DNA of 64,000 bases, from positions 9,186,001-9,250,000 of the forward strand of contig BSBM01000068.1 in NCBI GenBank assembly GCA_027924585.1, in the 5' to 3' direction. The notes beneath the pieces were generated by a model. It searched no databases and was not told where the DNA came from. It worked only from the letters and a program-made list of their open reading frames with translations. This stretch comes from Larix kaempferi. Its lineage: Eukaryota > Streptophyta > Pinopsida > Pinales > Pinaceae. This document shows, one piece after another, positions 23,053 to 33,718 of the stretch (position 1 is its first letter; each line of letters begins with the position of its first letter). Both the position numbers and the translations under genes were made by a program.

Positions 23053-24202
23053 TCTTTAGGTAGAGCTCGTTGCGGGGCTCACCCAAAGATATCCCGATGT
23101 AGTCTTCAAGCTCATAAGCTCCCTTCTCCAAGACACGTTTCACTATGTAAGGTCCATGCCACATGGACTCAAACTTTCCTGCCCCCAGCTTATCATGTTT
23201 CTGGTCATATGTAGGGACTAGATCTCCTTCGCTATAGGAGCGAGGTTCTATCGAATTCTCATACTGTGCTTTGATGCATCTCTTATGAGCCTTGTTCGCA
23301 AGAGCCGCATCTCGGCAAGTCTTGTCGAGCTTAGCTAGGTAGAGAAAGTGTTCTTCCTCGACAGTAGTGTTTGGGAGAAGTTCGAAGGTGAGCTTGAAGG
23401 ATGGAATCTCTCACTCAATAGGAAGGACCGCCTCCAATCCATACACTAGTTGAAAAGGAGTAAATCCAGTGGTGGTTTTAATGGAATTTTGATACACCCA
23501 TAGTGGGGAGAAGAGCATGTTATGCCAATTGGCCTTGTGCGTACCCATCATACATTGGACCATAGTTTTCAAGACCTTGTTAATGGACTCAACCTGTCCG
23601 TTTGACTGTGGGTAGTACGGTGTTTATTTTTCATGATGAAAACCCAATCTATCGCTCAACTCGTCAACTATATGGTTCATGAAGTGGGAACCATGGTCGG
23701 TAACTATGTCTTGAGGAACTCCAAACCGCGCTATTACATGATTAAACATGAAGAGTGCAGCGGTCTTGCTGTCGTTCGTGTATGTAGGCATTGCCTCAGC
23801 CCACTTTCTAAAGTAGTCCACAGCTACAATGACGTAACTATGCCCCCCGACCCAGGTAGTCTTACAATGCATGAAGTCAATGCCCCATTTAGTGAAGGGG
23901 CCAACGGCAATAACTGGGTGTAACGGGGCAGGATGGGTGCACTTTTTCATATGAAAATGTTGACATGGAGCACATTTTTTTACGGCCTCGATACAAAATT
24001 TGAAGATAGATGACCAATAATATCCTGCATGCAAAATCTTCTCGGCTGTAGCCATCCCAGAGAGATGACTGCCATAAGCCCCAGCATGACAGTCATTTAG
24101 GACGTGTTCAACCTCATCATGAGTCAGACAACGTTGAAGAATAAAATTGATACCATAGCGGTACAAGCTTTTTTGAGATCCCGATAATCGACACAGACAC
24201 AA
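23053..24202 (-). pseudogene. Integrase of E
   Basis: Minus strand. The HHCC zinc-binding part is intact (LTHDEVEHVLNDCHAGAYGS ... CIEAVKKCAPCQ). The core has all three acidic residues: WGIDFMHC, PQDIVTDHGSHF and PYYPQSNGQVESINK. The C-terminal part continues through GFTPFQLVYGLEAVLP, SEGDLVPTYDQKHDKLGAGK and WHGPYIVKRVLEKGAYEL to a stop near 23050 after YLKRYY. Only two in-frame stops were seen (TAA at 23624, TGA near 23413), and otherwise the frame is long and clean. Its N-terminus is fused out of frame to an RT fragment at about 24170-24190. Confidence 0.93.
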
Positions 24203-24615
24203 ATGGTACCCTGTTTTTTGTTAACTAGGACCACTTTTGAGACCCATTCTATCAATGGGATAGGATAGATGAAGCTGTCCTTCAAAAGTTTCTCTATTTC
24301 TGCCTTGATTGCCACAGTATTCCAAGGGTGTATCGGTCGTAACTTTTGACGGACAGGTTTGATGTCGGGATAGGTTTTAATCTTGTGTAAAACAATGGTG
24401 GGGTCTATCCCATGCATCTCCTCATAGGTCCAAGCGAATACGTCTCAGAATCGCTTGAATAAGGCCGTAGCAGCGATGACTTATTCAGGGGAACACTTAT
24501 GGCCTAACTGAATTTGTCCAACTACAACAGGGGTAACCAAAATGTCTATCAAAGTGGTGGGTTCAATGTTGGCTAAATTGCCTTCAGAGTCCGTTTGACA
24601 CGTAAGTATCGAGGA
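24170..24615 (-). pseudogene. pol: Truncated reverse transcriptase of E
   Basis: Minus strand. The pre-RT linker (LVTPVVVGQIQLGHKC) leads into MHGIDPTIVLHKIKTYP, RQKLRPIHPW, then IYPIPLIEWVSKVVLVNKKQ and CVCVDYRDLKKAC, the first RT motifs. Everything after this motif is missing: the catalytic YxDD block, the rest of RT, the gypsy RNase H and the integrase N-terminal border. The sequence passes through AAAAAAGCTTGTACCGC straight into integrase in a different frame. Compared with related elements the deletion must exceed 2 kb. This copy cannot make RT. Confidence 0.88.
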
Positions 24616-25653
24616 CTAAGACCTAGAGTAGATATCTAGTGTAAAGATGCAAATGCTATTCTCCACAGTATCCAAGAAGGGAAGGAAAGACGAACGATGG
24701 TGGAGTTCTTCCAATGGAGGGTCATCTGCACTCATGATTTCCATAATGGACTCATCAAAATGAAAAGTTCGTAGTAAAGGATCGGATGATGTCCACTGTA
24801 GAGAACAAGAGGTGGAGGCCACAACTAAGTGGTCCTTCGGTACTAACTGGATAGCCTCATACATGAGTTCAGCAGGTGACAAAGGCATAATGTTTCCAAT
24901 CAGTTGTGTTGTGGCTTCATTAGGTACAAGCCATGAATCAGTGGAGTTGGGGATAGATAAAATTTGCGAGGAGATCATGTTCACTGTGGCAACATGGTTT
25001 GGGGGATCTGAAGTAGGAAAGACACCCATAAGGGATGAATCCTTAAGTAGGCCGACCCCCATGCTCTCATACTGCTGTGAAGATTTTCCAATTGAAGGAA
25101 CATTATTGCCTAGGTGAGTAGCGGTGTCAGGCGTGCAGAAATCCAGTTGGTTGACTATGACAATTCGGCCTTGATGGGGGAATTGTACTATGCGGAAGAC
25201 AGTTGATGCGACCATAGTCATGGTGTAAAACCAATTGCAACCAAGCAGAATGTTGTAATCTAATAGGGTGATGACCACTTCCACGTTAAGGGTTGCATTC
25301 TTTCCCCCCAGCTCGACTGGTAAAGCTTGTAATAGCCCATGAGGTTGAAATCCACGTCCGTCGAAGGCTCTCAAAGTGGTAGGAGAACGATTCAACTTGG
25401 GAGAGCCAATGGCTCTCCATCATGCGATTGACATGACTGATGTAGAGGTTCCTTCATCCAAAATGGTATGATGGATTATCTTCCCAGCAATGTTTGTGGT
25501 AGCTTGAAATTCCAATTGATGGGAGAGCCTCGGTTTGAAGTATTCCAGCCGGAACATGATGGTATTCGATGAATCTATGTCAACTGCACCTATCGCAGCA
25601 AGCAGAGTCTTGCGTTGATTAGGAAAGTTTTGCAAGACTTCGAGCACCGACAT
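24616..25653 (-). pseudogene. Protease region of E
   Basis: Minus strand. The fold begins near FQATTNIAGKIIHHTILDEG. The active site is ILDEGTSTSVMS, where relatives have (I/V)IDEGAS or DxGAS. GSPKLNRSPTTLRAFDGRGF, LPVELGGKNATLNVEVV and the LLGCNWFY block follow, the order seen in Tat/Ogre proteases. The frame is open from 25395 to the stop at 24616, with one stop near 25400. The linker to RT (about 25000-24616) is Ser/Pro/Asp-rich without a recognised domain. The part upstream of 25653 is in another frame, so a frameshift separates Gag and protease. Confidence 0.82.
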
Positions 25654-25679
25654 AGCACAAGGAGCTTGTGCTAGGTCCT

Positions 25680-26962
25680 CTACAATGTTGTAGTTTTGAG
25701 CAACCCGAGCATTAGGATTGAAACCGATTTTCTAATCATGCTCTTGGGTGGAATCAACACTGACTCGAAAGAGGGCTTCTCAATGGTGAGAGAAGCAGTC
25801 GATATGGTGACGTCAGGCATCGAAGTGGAAGCTTTTCCAGTATTACTTCCAATAGGTTCTTTGGCCGGAATAGATTCATACGAACGAGAATGGGTGTTCA
25901 AGTTGATGGTCTCATTACGCACCATGAGAACATGTGTGGTGGTGGATGCTTCTCCTTGGGAAGGAGAAGTGTGAGCGATCAAATGCTGATTTTGAGAAGG
26001 GAAGGGATCGTTGAGAACTGCGGGTGTGGGTTTTCCCTTAAGAAACTTTTGAACTTTGTCTCTATGGGGGCACTCTTTAGAAAAGTGGTCATCACCACAC
26101 AGTAGACAAGGATACTTCAACTTCCTTTTCTATTTGGTATCATTAGGGGTGCTCTTTTGGTCCTGCTGGGTGGAAGATTTCTTAGGTTTCCCTTTATTCT
26201 TCTTCATATCACCAGACTTTTGAGGTGAAGCTGATGAAACAAAATTAACTTCTTCGGTGACAGCAGGAGTGGATAATTTGATGGTGTTGTGACCACCTTG
26301 TGTTGGTGATGGGGAAGAACCCTGGGGGTTCGAGGAACCAACAGTTTGAGAGGAAGGCTAGGTGTGAAGGGATCCAATGATGCCATTAGCTTGGGGTCCC
26401 TTGGGTGGTTTCGTGGGGTCATAAGTGTTGCGGGGTGCCTCGAGAAGAATATCAATCAACATGCCAGATTGAGCATAAACTAAGTCTAGAAAGTGTGCAC
26501 GGGCGATGGCTTGTTCCTCAGTGACCCCAACTTCCATGGAAACATCTCGTGCTATGGTAGGTATGAGATACTTCGTAAACCAGTCCGCTAGGAGTTGGTC
26601 TGTAATAGGAGCCTTAATGAGACGTCGTCTCCTCTGCCACTCATGTATATGATCTGAGACATGAGTAGCGGTATTTTGGGGGAGCGAGGTTAAAAACTCT
26701 GTACCAGTTTCATACCGTATAGGAAGCTGGAAATGAGTCAAAAAATTCATAGCAAGAGAACCAAAATCGGGAAAAGAATGGGTGGTAGTTCAATATACCA
26801 CTTGGCAGCTGAACCAGTGAGAGTCCGTTGAAATAACCTAAGACGGATCGAGTTTTCCATCAAGGAGTTGGATGAACACCACAAGTGGTATGCCATCACG
26901 TGGTTTTTAGGATCCTCTCCCGGCTTGCCATCATATTTTGGGATATCTGATGGAAGTTTCAC
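25680..26962 (-). pseudogene. gag: Gag capsid and zinc knuckle of E
   Basis: Minus strand. The Retrotrans_gag-type capsid reads LPSDIPKYDGKPGEDPKNHV, LRLFQRTLTGSAAKWYIELP, then after a one-base frameshift near 26790 FGSLAMNFLTHFQLP, LPQNTATHVSDHIHEWQRRR and LLADWFTKYLIPTIARDV. A Ser/Thr/Lys-rich stretch follows a stop at 26358, and a single knuckle CLLCGDDHFSKEC (about 26115-26075) completes Gag. Stops are at 26358 and just upstream of the knuckle (near 26130). The pattern is typical of plant gypsy Gag. Confidence 0.85.
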
Positions 26963-28574
26963 CAGAATGGGTGGTCAATTAGTTCCATGGTAGATGGGGT
27001 TGTTGGTTAGGCGAGACAGGTCAAGTAGGTCCAAAGTAGCCAAAAAGGGTAGCTGCGAATTAGGCTATAGGTACTGATAGTACTGATAAGGCATGCAAGG
27101 ACCTGTGGAACCTTGCATTGACTAACCATAGGGTGTTCCGGGAGTAAACTAGCCATAGGGGTATAAGCTGCCCGAACCAAATGTAGGTCCACCACCATAG
27201 TAAGGTGGTCCATTACCATAATAAGGTAGCCCATTACCATAAGGTGGGGGCCCGCCTCTACTGCTGGGAGGGGGTGGGCCTCCTCCAAATGGTGGGGGCC
27301 CAACACCACCGCCAGGGTAGGATGGGCCGCCACCGCCTCCACCGGGAGGAGGTGGTGATCCGCTACCACCACCGGAATAGTATGGGCCTCCACCACCTCC
27401 ACTAGGAGGGGGTGGTGGACCACCGCCGCCACAGGAAGGGTAAGAGCCTCCTCTGCCACCTCAACCATAGTAGGGTGGTGGTCCGTCACCACCACCACTA
27501 GGATGAGAGGGTCCTCCACCACCACCACCAGGATGGGATCGTCCTCCACCACCACCACCAGGATGGGATGGTCCTCCGCCACCACCACCAGGGTGGGATG
27601 GTCCTCTGCCGCCACCACCTCCAGGAGGGGGTGGACCATGATGACCGAAATGAGGTGGTCCTCCACCAGAAGGTAGAGGTCCGCATCCTCTAGAGTTATG
27701 TGGGGGGTCGCCGCCTCCAATGGGAGGTGGGGGTGGACCAAAGGGGGGTGGAGGGACTTGAGGGACTGTAAGTGGGGGTCCATGTTGTAAAATATTTTGC
27801 TGTACCCATAGAGTGTAAGGATTTCTAGGGTAGGGTACCCCGTAGAGTGTGTTTCCGGGATTAAGTTGACCCAGTACAGGGTTAGGATGACCTGGATACG
27901 CTTGACTTGATGGAGGTTGAATTACGTTGGACTGTCCTCCAACATGGGATAGTCCCATAGTGGAAGGTCCGGGAGGTAAGGAATTTCCAATGAAAGGACC
28001 AATGGGAAGTCCTGCTACAGTATTATGGTTAAGAGATGGGGGTTTCCCCCCAGCAACAACTTGCTGACTAATAAGTAAAGGTTGACCCAACACTAGTTTT
28101 TGATCATTCACCGTAGGATTACCATTACATGTAAAGAAGGTAGGGGGTAAAAAGTATCCTCCCCTCGAAGTTTGGGGTCGGGGAAAAGCAGGTGACATAA
28201 CCACGGTAGTCACAGGTGTGTTAGACTGTTGTGCTTCAATAGGTTGGGTTGTGAAAGGTACTAAACTAGTCTCCTGTCTAGGGGACGTATGTGCAGGAAT
28301 GGATGGTTGACCAGTTTCAGCCATGGTCACATGTTCCGTAGATGATTCCGGTGACTCAAAAGATAAAGAACGACCTAGAATTGGTCGATAAGGGGGTAAC
28401 GTTGGGTCTTCTACCCTTTTTGAAAGATTTTGTCTTTGAAGTTCATCACCCCTAACATGTAATCATTCCAAACGATCATGAATGGGTGAAAATATTTCTT
28501 CAGGGGTGGGCCAACTGGGTGGGGATGCAATGAAAAAATGGGCCATTGGGTGGCCTAGAGAAGATGTCAAATAT
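26963..28574 (-). pseudogene. gag: N-terminal Gag of E with Pro/Gly-rich repeats
   Basis: Minus strand, same frame as the start of the capsid. The first 100 or so codons (28574-28331, EEIFSPIHDRLE then a stop, then RVEDPTLPPYRPIL) lead to MTMAETGQPSIP at 28330. The Pro/Gln/Gly-rich body turns into low-complexity repeats of GGGGGGPSHPGG-type units (27640-27460) and PPPP/GGGG blocks to about 27180, followed by YYGNGPPYYGGGP units. Stops at 27461 and in the 27170-27000 interval. The upstream end is cut at 28574 by D and resumes beyond 33719, but the true start codon was not located. Confidence 0.72.
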
Positions 28575-29093
28575 GTTTGTTGTGGAGCCAGATCTTCTAG
28601 TCTCATAGATGATATTGTATCAGCCGTGTTTGTACCCCAGTTTTATATGATATGTAGGTGGACTGTACAGTCACCCCAGTGGGGGGGGCATCGCCCCCCC
28701 ACGGGGTTCCAGGTGGGATGGTTTTCGCCAGCTGTTTTGCGGGCCCATGGTTTTGGGTATCCCATGGTATTTTCCCATTGTATTTCCCTTATAAAATAAA
28801 GACATTGTAATACGGCTAGGTTGGATGATGTATTAGGTTTTATGCATTGTAAAGATCTCTGAGATCAGGAGAGAGACTGTGAAACAGAGAAGAGGAAGTG
28901 CAGCGGTTGTGCTACAGGTTGTATCCCTTCACCTTGCTGGACGGTAATATTAATAAGGACTGGCAAATTTAGTGTGGACGTAGCCCAAGTTGGGTGAACC
29001 ATGATATATTTGTGTCTCTCTTGCAATGTGTATGTGTGATTATATTTGCATTTCTGTTTATTGTTATTGCTCTGCAATCCTGTTTTTCTAACA
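28575..29093 (+). repeat. 5' LTR of D
   Basis: TGTTTGTTGTGG...TTCTAACA. TATAAAAT at 28790 is a candidate TATA box. Contains a GC palindrome (GGGGGGGCATCGCCCCCCC, near 28680-28700). Confidence 0.92.
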
Positions 29094-29095
29094 AT

Positions 29096-29108
29096 TGGTA
29101 TCAGAGCC
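29096..29108 (+). other. Primer-binding site of D (tRNA-iMet type)
   Basis: TGGTATCAGAGCC, two bases after the 5' LTR. This is the standard plant copia primer-binding site, complementary to the 3' end of initiator methionine tRNA. Confidence 0.92.
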
Positions 29109-29159
29109 AAAGGTCTATTTGGCAGTTAAACCCACAGGAAGCTAGGGTTTCTGGTTCGA

Positions 29160-32100
29160 GTGGGAGCAAAGGTAGAAGAAGGAAAGTTTAAGGTCGAGAA
29201 GTTTAACGGCCAAAACTTCGGGTTATGGAAGATGCAAATGGAGGACTATCTATACCAGAAGGATCTATTCCTACCGTTGGAAGTAAAAGCAAAGCAGCCG
29301 ACGGCTATGAAGGACGAAGAATGGGAGGTTCTTGACAGAAAGGCTCTGGGAACAATACGGTTGAGCTTGGCTTCGTCGGTGGCCTTCAATATCTCAAAAT
29401 AAACGACAACAGAGGGTTTGATGAGCGCATTGGGTAAGCTGTATGAAAACGCCTCGGCCTCCAACAAGGTATTTCTAATGAAGCGTTTATTTAATATGAA
29501 GATGTCTGAAGGTGGATCTATTACTGATAATTTAAATGAGTTTAATACAGTTACAAATCAGCTAAGTTCTGTAAGTGTGAACTTTGATGATGAGTTTAGG
29601 GCTCTTCTAATCTTGTGTTCATTGCCAGAAAGCTGGAATAGCTTGGTCATGGCTGTAAGTAACTCTGTCTCTGGTTCAAACACCTTGAAATTTGATGATG
29701 TTATTGGTGTTATTCTTAACGAGGAAATGCGAAGAAAAAGCACAGGTGAGACATCAGGTAATGTGTTGACCATGGAGAGCAGGGGAAGACAAAAGGAGAG
29801 AGGAAAGAGCCAAGGTAATCGTGGAAAGTCTAAAATGGGCAGATCCAAGTCTAGACTAGGAAAGATAGAGTGCCGGAACTGTGGAAACAAAGGACATCTG
29901 AAGAAAGACTGCAAATCTCTAAAGAAGAAAGGAGATGCACAGAAGGAAACTACCCAGGAAGCAAATGTAGCAGGTGATGTGTTACAAGATGCTTTGATTC
30001 TTGCATTAGATAATACTAGTGATTATTGGGTAGTAGATTCAGGAGCTTCATGTCATGCTACACCCCATAGGAAATACTTTCATGAGTATGTTCCTGGCGA
30101 CTTTGGACATGTTTTATTGGGTGATGATGAGCCATGTAAAATTGTTGGAATGGGTAAGGTATGGATAAAAGTTAAGAATGGAACTGATTGGTTGTTGAAA
30201 GAAGTTAGGCATATTCCTGCTATGAAAAGAAATCTGATCTCAACAGGGCAGTTGGGAGATGGCGGCTATCTATCTAGGTTCGGAGAAAAGTGGTGGAAGA
30301 TCACTAAAGGATCAATGGTGATAGCAAAAGGAGACAGAGTAGGTACGTTGTATTTATGTCCTCATAATACTGACCATTCTATCTCTTTAGCTTCCACAGG
30401 AACAGATATAGCATTGTGGCATCATAGGCTTGGCCACATGAGTGAGAAGGGGATGCAGATTCTCCAGTCAAGGAAGTTGCTGCCGGATTTGAAGCAGGTA
30501 AGTTTGTAATTTTGTGAAAACTGTGTTTATGGAAAATAGAAGAGAGTCAGATTTCTCAGGGTTGGGAAACATAAGAAGAATGAAAAATTAGAGCTTGTGC
30601 ATACAGATGTATGGGGACCGGCTCAGGTACAATCTCTTGGTGGCTCTCATTATTATATTACATTTATTGATGATGCAACTAGAAAAACTTGGGTTTATTG
30701 CATTAGACAGAAATCTGATGTGTTTGCTACTTTTAAGAAGTGGAAAGCTTTGGTTGAGAATGAGACATGAAAAAGATTGAAGTGTCTCAGATCTGATAAT
30801 GGAGGTGAGTACTGCGGCAAGGAGTTTGATAGTTACTGTTCATACCATGGGATTCATAGAGAGAAGACAGTCCTAGGAACACCACAGGAAAATGGTGTGT
30901 CAGAAAGGATGAACAGAACGATCATGGAGAGTGCAAGGTGTATGAGATTGCATGCAGGGTTGCCCTTACAGTTTTGGGTGGATGCTGTAAATACTGCTGT
31001 TTATTTAATAAACAGAGGACCTTCAAGTGCTTTGGATGGTGGTATCCTAGAGGAAGCATGGACAGATAAAAAGGTAAACTACTCATTTCTGAGAACATTT
31101 GGTTGTGAAGCATTTGTCCATATTGATAAAGAAAATAGAACAAAGCTTGAAGCTAAATCCAAGAAATGTACCTTTATTGGATATGGGGTTGATGAATTTG
31201 GTTATCGTTTATGGGATTATGAAAATAACAAAATAATCAGGAGTAGAGATGTGATATTCAATGAAAAGGTCATGTATAAAGATCAGTTGCAGGGAAAGAA
31301 ACAGAAAAAGGAAAACATAGAGTACATAGTGCTTGATGAAATTAAAGAAAATGAAGTTCCGAAGATGCCAGAAAGTCAAGAGCAGCAGCAAGTACCTGAA
31401 ACTCCTACAACTGTAAGAAGATCTACCAGGTTAAGTAGACTCCCTGAACGATACTCTCCTTCAATGTATTATTTATTCATGACTGATTCTGGTGAACCAG
31501 AATGTTATGAAGAAGCAATGCAGGTGGAAACTAGAAAGAAGTGGGAGCAAGGCATGAATGACGAGATGGACTCATTGGTAGGAAACCAGACTTGGGATTT
31601 GGTCCAGTTGCTTGCTGGTAAAATAGCATTGCAAAACAAATGGATTTACAGGTTGAAGGAAGAAGAAGGAGGTAAGAAGCGGTACAAGGTTAGAATTGTT
31701 GTAAAGGGGTTTGCACAGAAGAAAGGTATAGATTTTGATGAAATATTTTCTCCTATTGTTAAGATGACTTCAATTAGGACTATCTTAAGTCTAGTGGCGG
31801 TAGAAGATTTGCATCTTGAACAGTTAGATGTAAAAACAGCCTTCCTCCATGGGGATTTGGAGAAAGAAATATATATGCAGCAACAACAAGGGTGTGAGGT
31901 CAAAGGTAAGGAGGATCTGGTATGCAGGTTGAAAAAGAGCTTGTATGGCTTGAAGCAAGCTCCAAGGCAGTGGTATCTAAAGTTTGACAGGTTTATGACA
32001 GAACAAGGTTATAGTAGATGTCATTCTGACCACTGTGTTTATTTCAAGAATCTAGACAATGGAAGATATATTATCTTGTTATTGTATGTGGATGACATGC

Positions 32101-33047
32101 TTGTTGCAGGGTCTGGCATGCAGGATATAAATGTACTCAAAGGGAAGCTAGCTAATTTATTTGCGATGAAGGATTTGGGTGCTGCAAAGCAAATCCTTGG
32201 TATGAGAATAACGAGAGACAGGAAAAATCGCAAATTGACATTGTCTCAAAGTGAGTACATACAAAAGGTGTTGGAGAGGTTCAGAATGCAGAATGAAAAA
32301 CTTGTAAGTACACCTTTGGCTAGCCATTTCAGTCTAAGTAAGGAAATGCGTCCGAAGACACAAGAAGAGACAGATTACATGTCCAAGATTCCCTATCAAT
32401 CAGCAGTTGGCAACTTGATGTATGCCATGGTGTGCACAAGACCAGATATTGCACATGCAGTGGGACTTGTGAGCAGATATGTGAACAATCCAGTTAAAGA
32501 ACATTGGAAGGCAGTATAGTGGATTCTCAGGTATTTGAGAGGTACTACCACTGAGGCATTATGTTTTGGAGGTTCAGACACTGTTCTACAGGGATATGTT
32601 GATGCAGATATGGCAGGTGACAAGGATAGCAGGAGGAGCACCACAGGGTATGTGTTTACTATAGGTGGAACAGCAGTAAGCTAGATTTCAAAACTACAGA
32701 AGGTTGTTGCACTTTCAACAACAGAAGCAGAGTATGTTGCCATTACAGAGGCTAATAAAGATATGATTTGGTTGCAGAGGTTTATGGAGGAAGTGGGTAA
32801 GAAGCAGAAGGATAGCAGATTGTATAGTGACAGCCAAAGTGCCATTCACCTTCCAAAGAACTCAGCATTCCATTCAAGGACTAAACATATATAGCTCAAG
32901 TACCATTTCATATGCTCTGTTCTGGAAGATGAACTGTTGAAGCTAGAAAAGATACATACTAGCCAGAATTCTGCAGACATGTTCACATAGGTAGTGACCA
33001 GAGAGAAACTGAGTTCGTGCTCGGTTTCATTTGGCCTTCTAGCATGA
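29160..33047 (+). pseudogene. gag-pol: gag-pol polyprotein of D
   Basis: A single copia-type frame (frame 3 throughout) starting at MGAKVEEGKFKVEKFNGQNF. Domain order: UBN2-like Gag, knuckle CRNCGNKGHLKKDC (about 29874), protease YWVVDSGASCHA (about 30027), GAG-pre (ALWHHRLGHMSEKG), integrase core with HTDVWGP, LRSDNGGEY and TPQENGVSERMN, RT with LLLYVDDMLVAGSG (about 32070), RNase H ending SADMFT. No frameshift was seen, but stops occur at 29400, 30507, 30537, 30768, 32517, 32682, 32892 and 32988. Several are TAG at positions where relatives have Trp or Gln, which fits C-to-T or G-to-A decay. The frame ends at 33045-33047. The stretch 30777-32516 is open for 580 codons. Confidence 0.94.
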
Positions 33048-33132
33048 AGGTGAAGAGGAGAAATTTTCCAAGTCCAAGTCCAGCAAGTGTAGCAGCGGTG
33101 GAGTTGCTGTGATTAGTCTCCAAGTGGGAGAT

Positions 33133-33718
33133 TGTTGGTTGTGGAGCTAGATCTTCTAGTCTCATAGATGATATTGTATCAGCCGTGTTTGTACCCCAGT
33201 TTTATATGATATGTAGGTGGACTGTACAGTCACCCCAGCGGGGGTGGTGTGTGGGGGCATTACCCCCCCATGGGGTTCCAAGGGGGACCATCCCCCCTAG
33301 CTGGGGGGTCCGAGGGCAACGCCCCCGAAGAAAATTTTTGGGGCTGTTTTCGCCAACTGTTTTGCGGGCCCATGGTTTTGGGTATCCCGTGGTATTTTCC
33401 CATTGTATTTCCCTTATAAAATAAAGACATTGTAATACGGCTAGGGTGGATGATGTATTAGTTTTTATGCATTGTAAAGATCTCTGAGATCAGGAGAGAG
33501 ACTGTGAAACAGAGAAGAGGAAGTACAGCGGTTGTGCTGCAGGTTGTATCCCTTCATCTTGCTGGACGGTAATAATAATAAGGACTGTAAAATTCAGTGT
33601 GGACGTAGGCCAAGTTGGGTGAACCACGATATATCTGTGTCTCGCTTGTAATGTGTATGTGTGATTATATTTTCATTTCTGTTTATTGTTATTGCTCTGC
33701 GATCCTGTTTTTCTAACA
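33133..33718 (+). repeat. 3' LTR of D
   Basis: TGTTGGTTGTGG...TTCTAACA, aligned with 28575-29093. It is about 67 bp longer because of extra GC-palindromic sequence at about 33240-33345 (GGGGGCATTACCCCCCC, and GGGCAACGCCCCC). Confidence 0.92.

Larger units (their letters stand above)
28575..33718 (+). mobile_element. Ty1/copia retrotransposon D, nested in E
   Basis: Two LTRs (519 and 586 bp) flank a nearly full-length gag-pol in one frame. Target duplication AAATA (28570-28574) against CAATA (33719-33723), one mismatch. A primer-binding site TGGTATCAGAGCC follows the 5' LTR and a purine tract AAGTGGGAGA precedes the 3' LTR. LTR divergence, including a 67-bp indel, places it older than B and C. 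Confidence 0.94.

Noticed and set aside
24812-26105. Plus-strand frames opposite to gag/protease of E
   Set aside because: Minus-strand frames match Gag and protease motifs; the plus-strand frames are shadows.
27007-27783. 258-codon Val/His/Pro-rich frame and small Trp/Arg-rich frames in the same place
   Set aside because: Out-of-frame shadows of the Gly/Pro-rich Gag tract of E.
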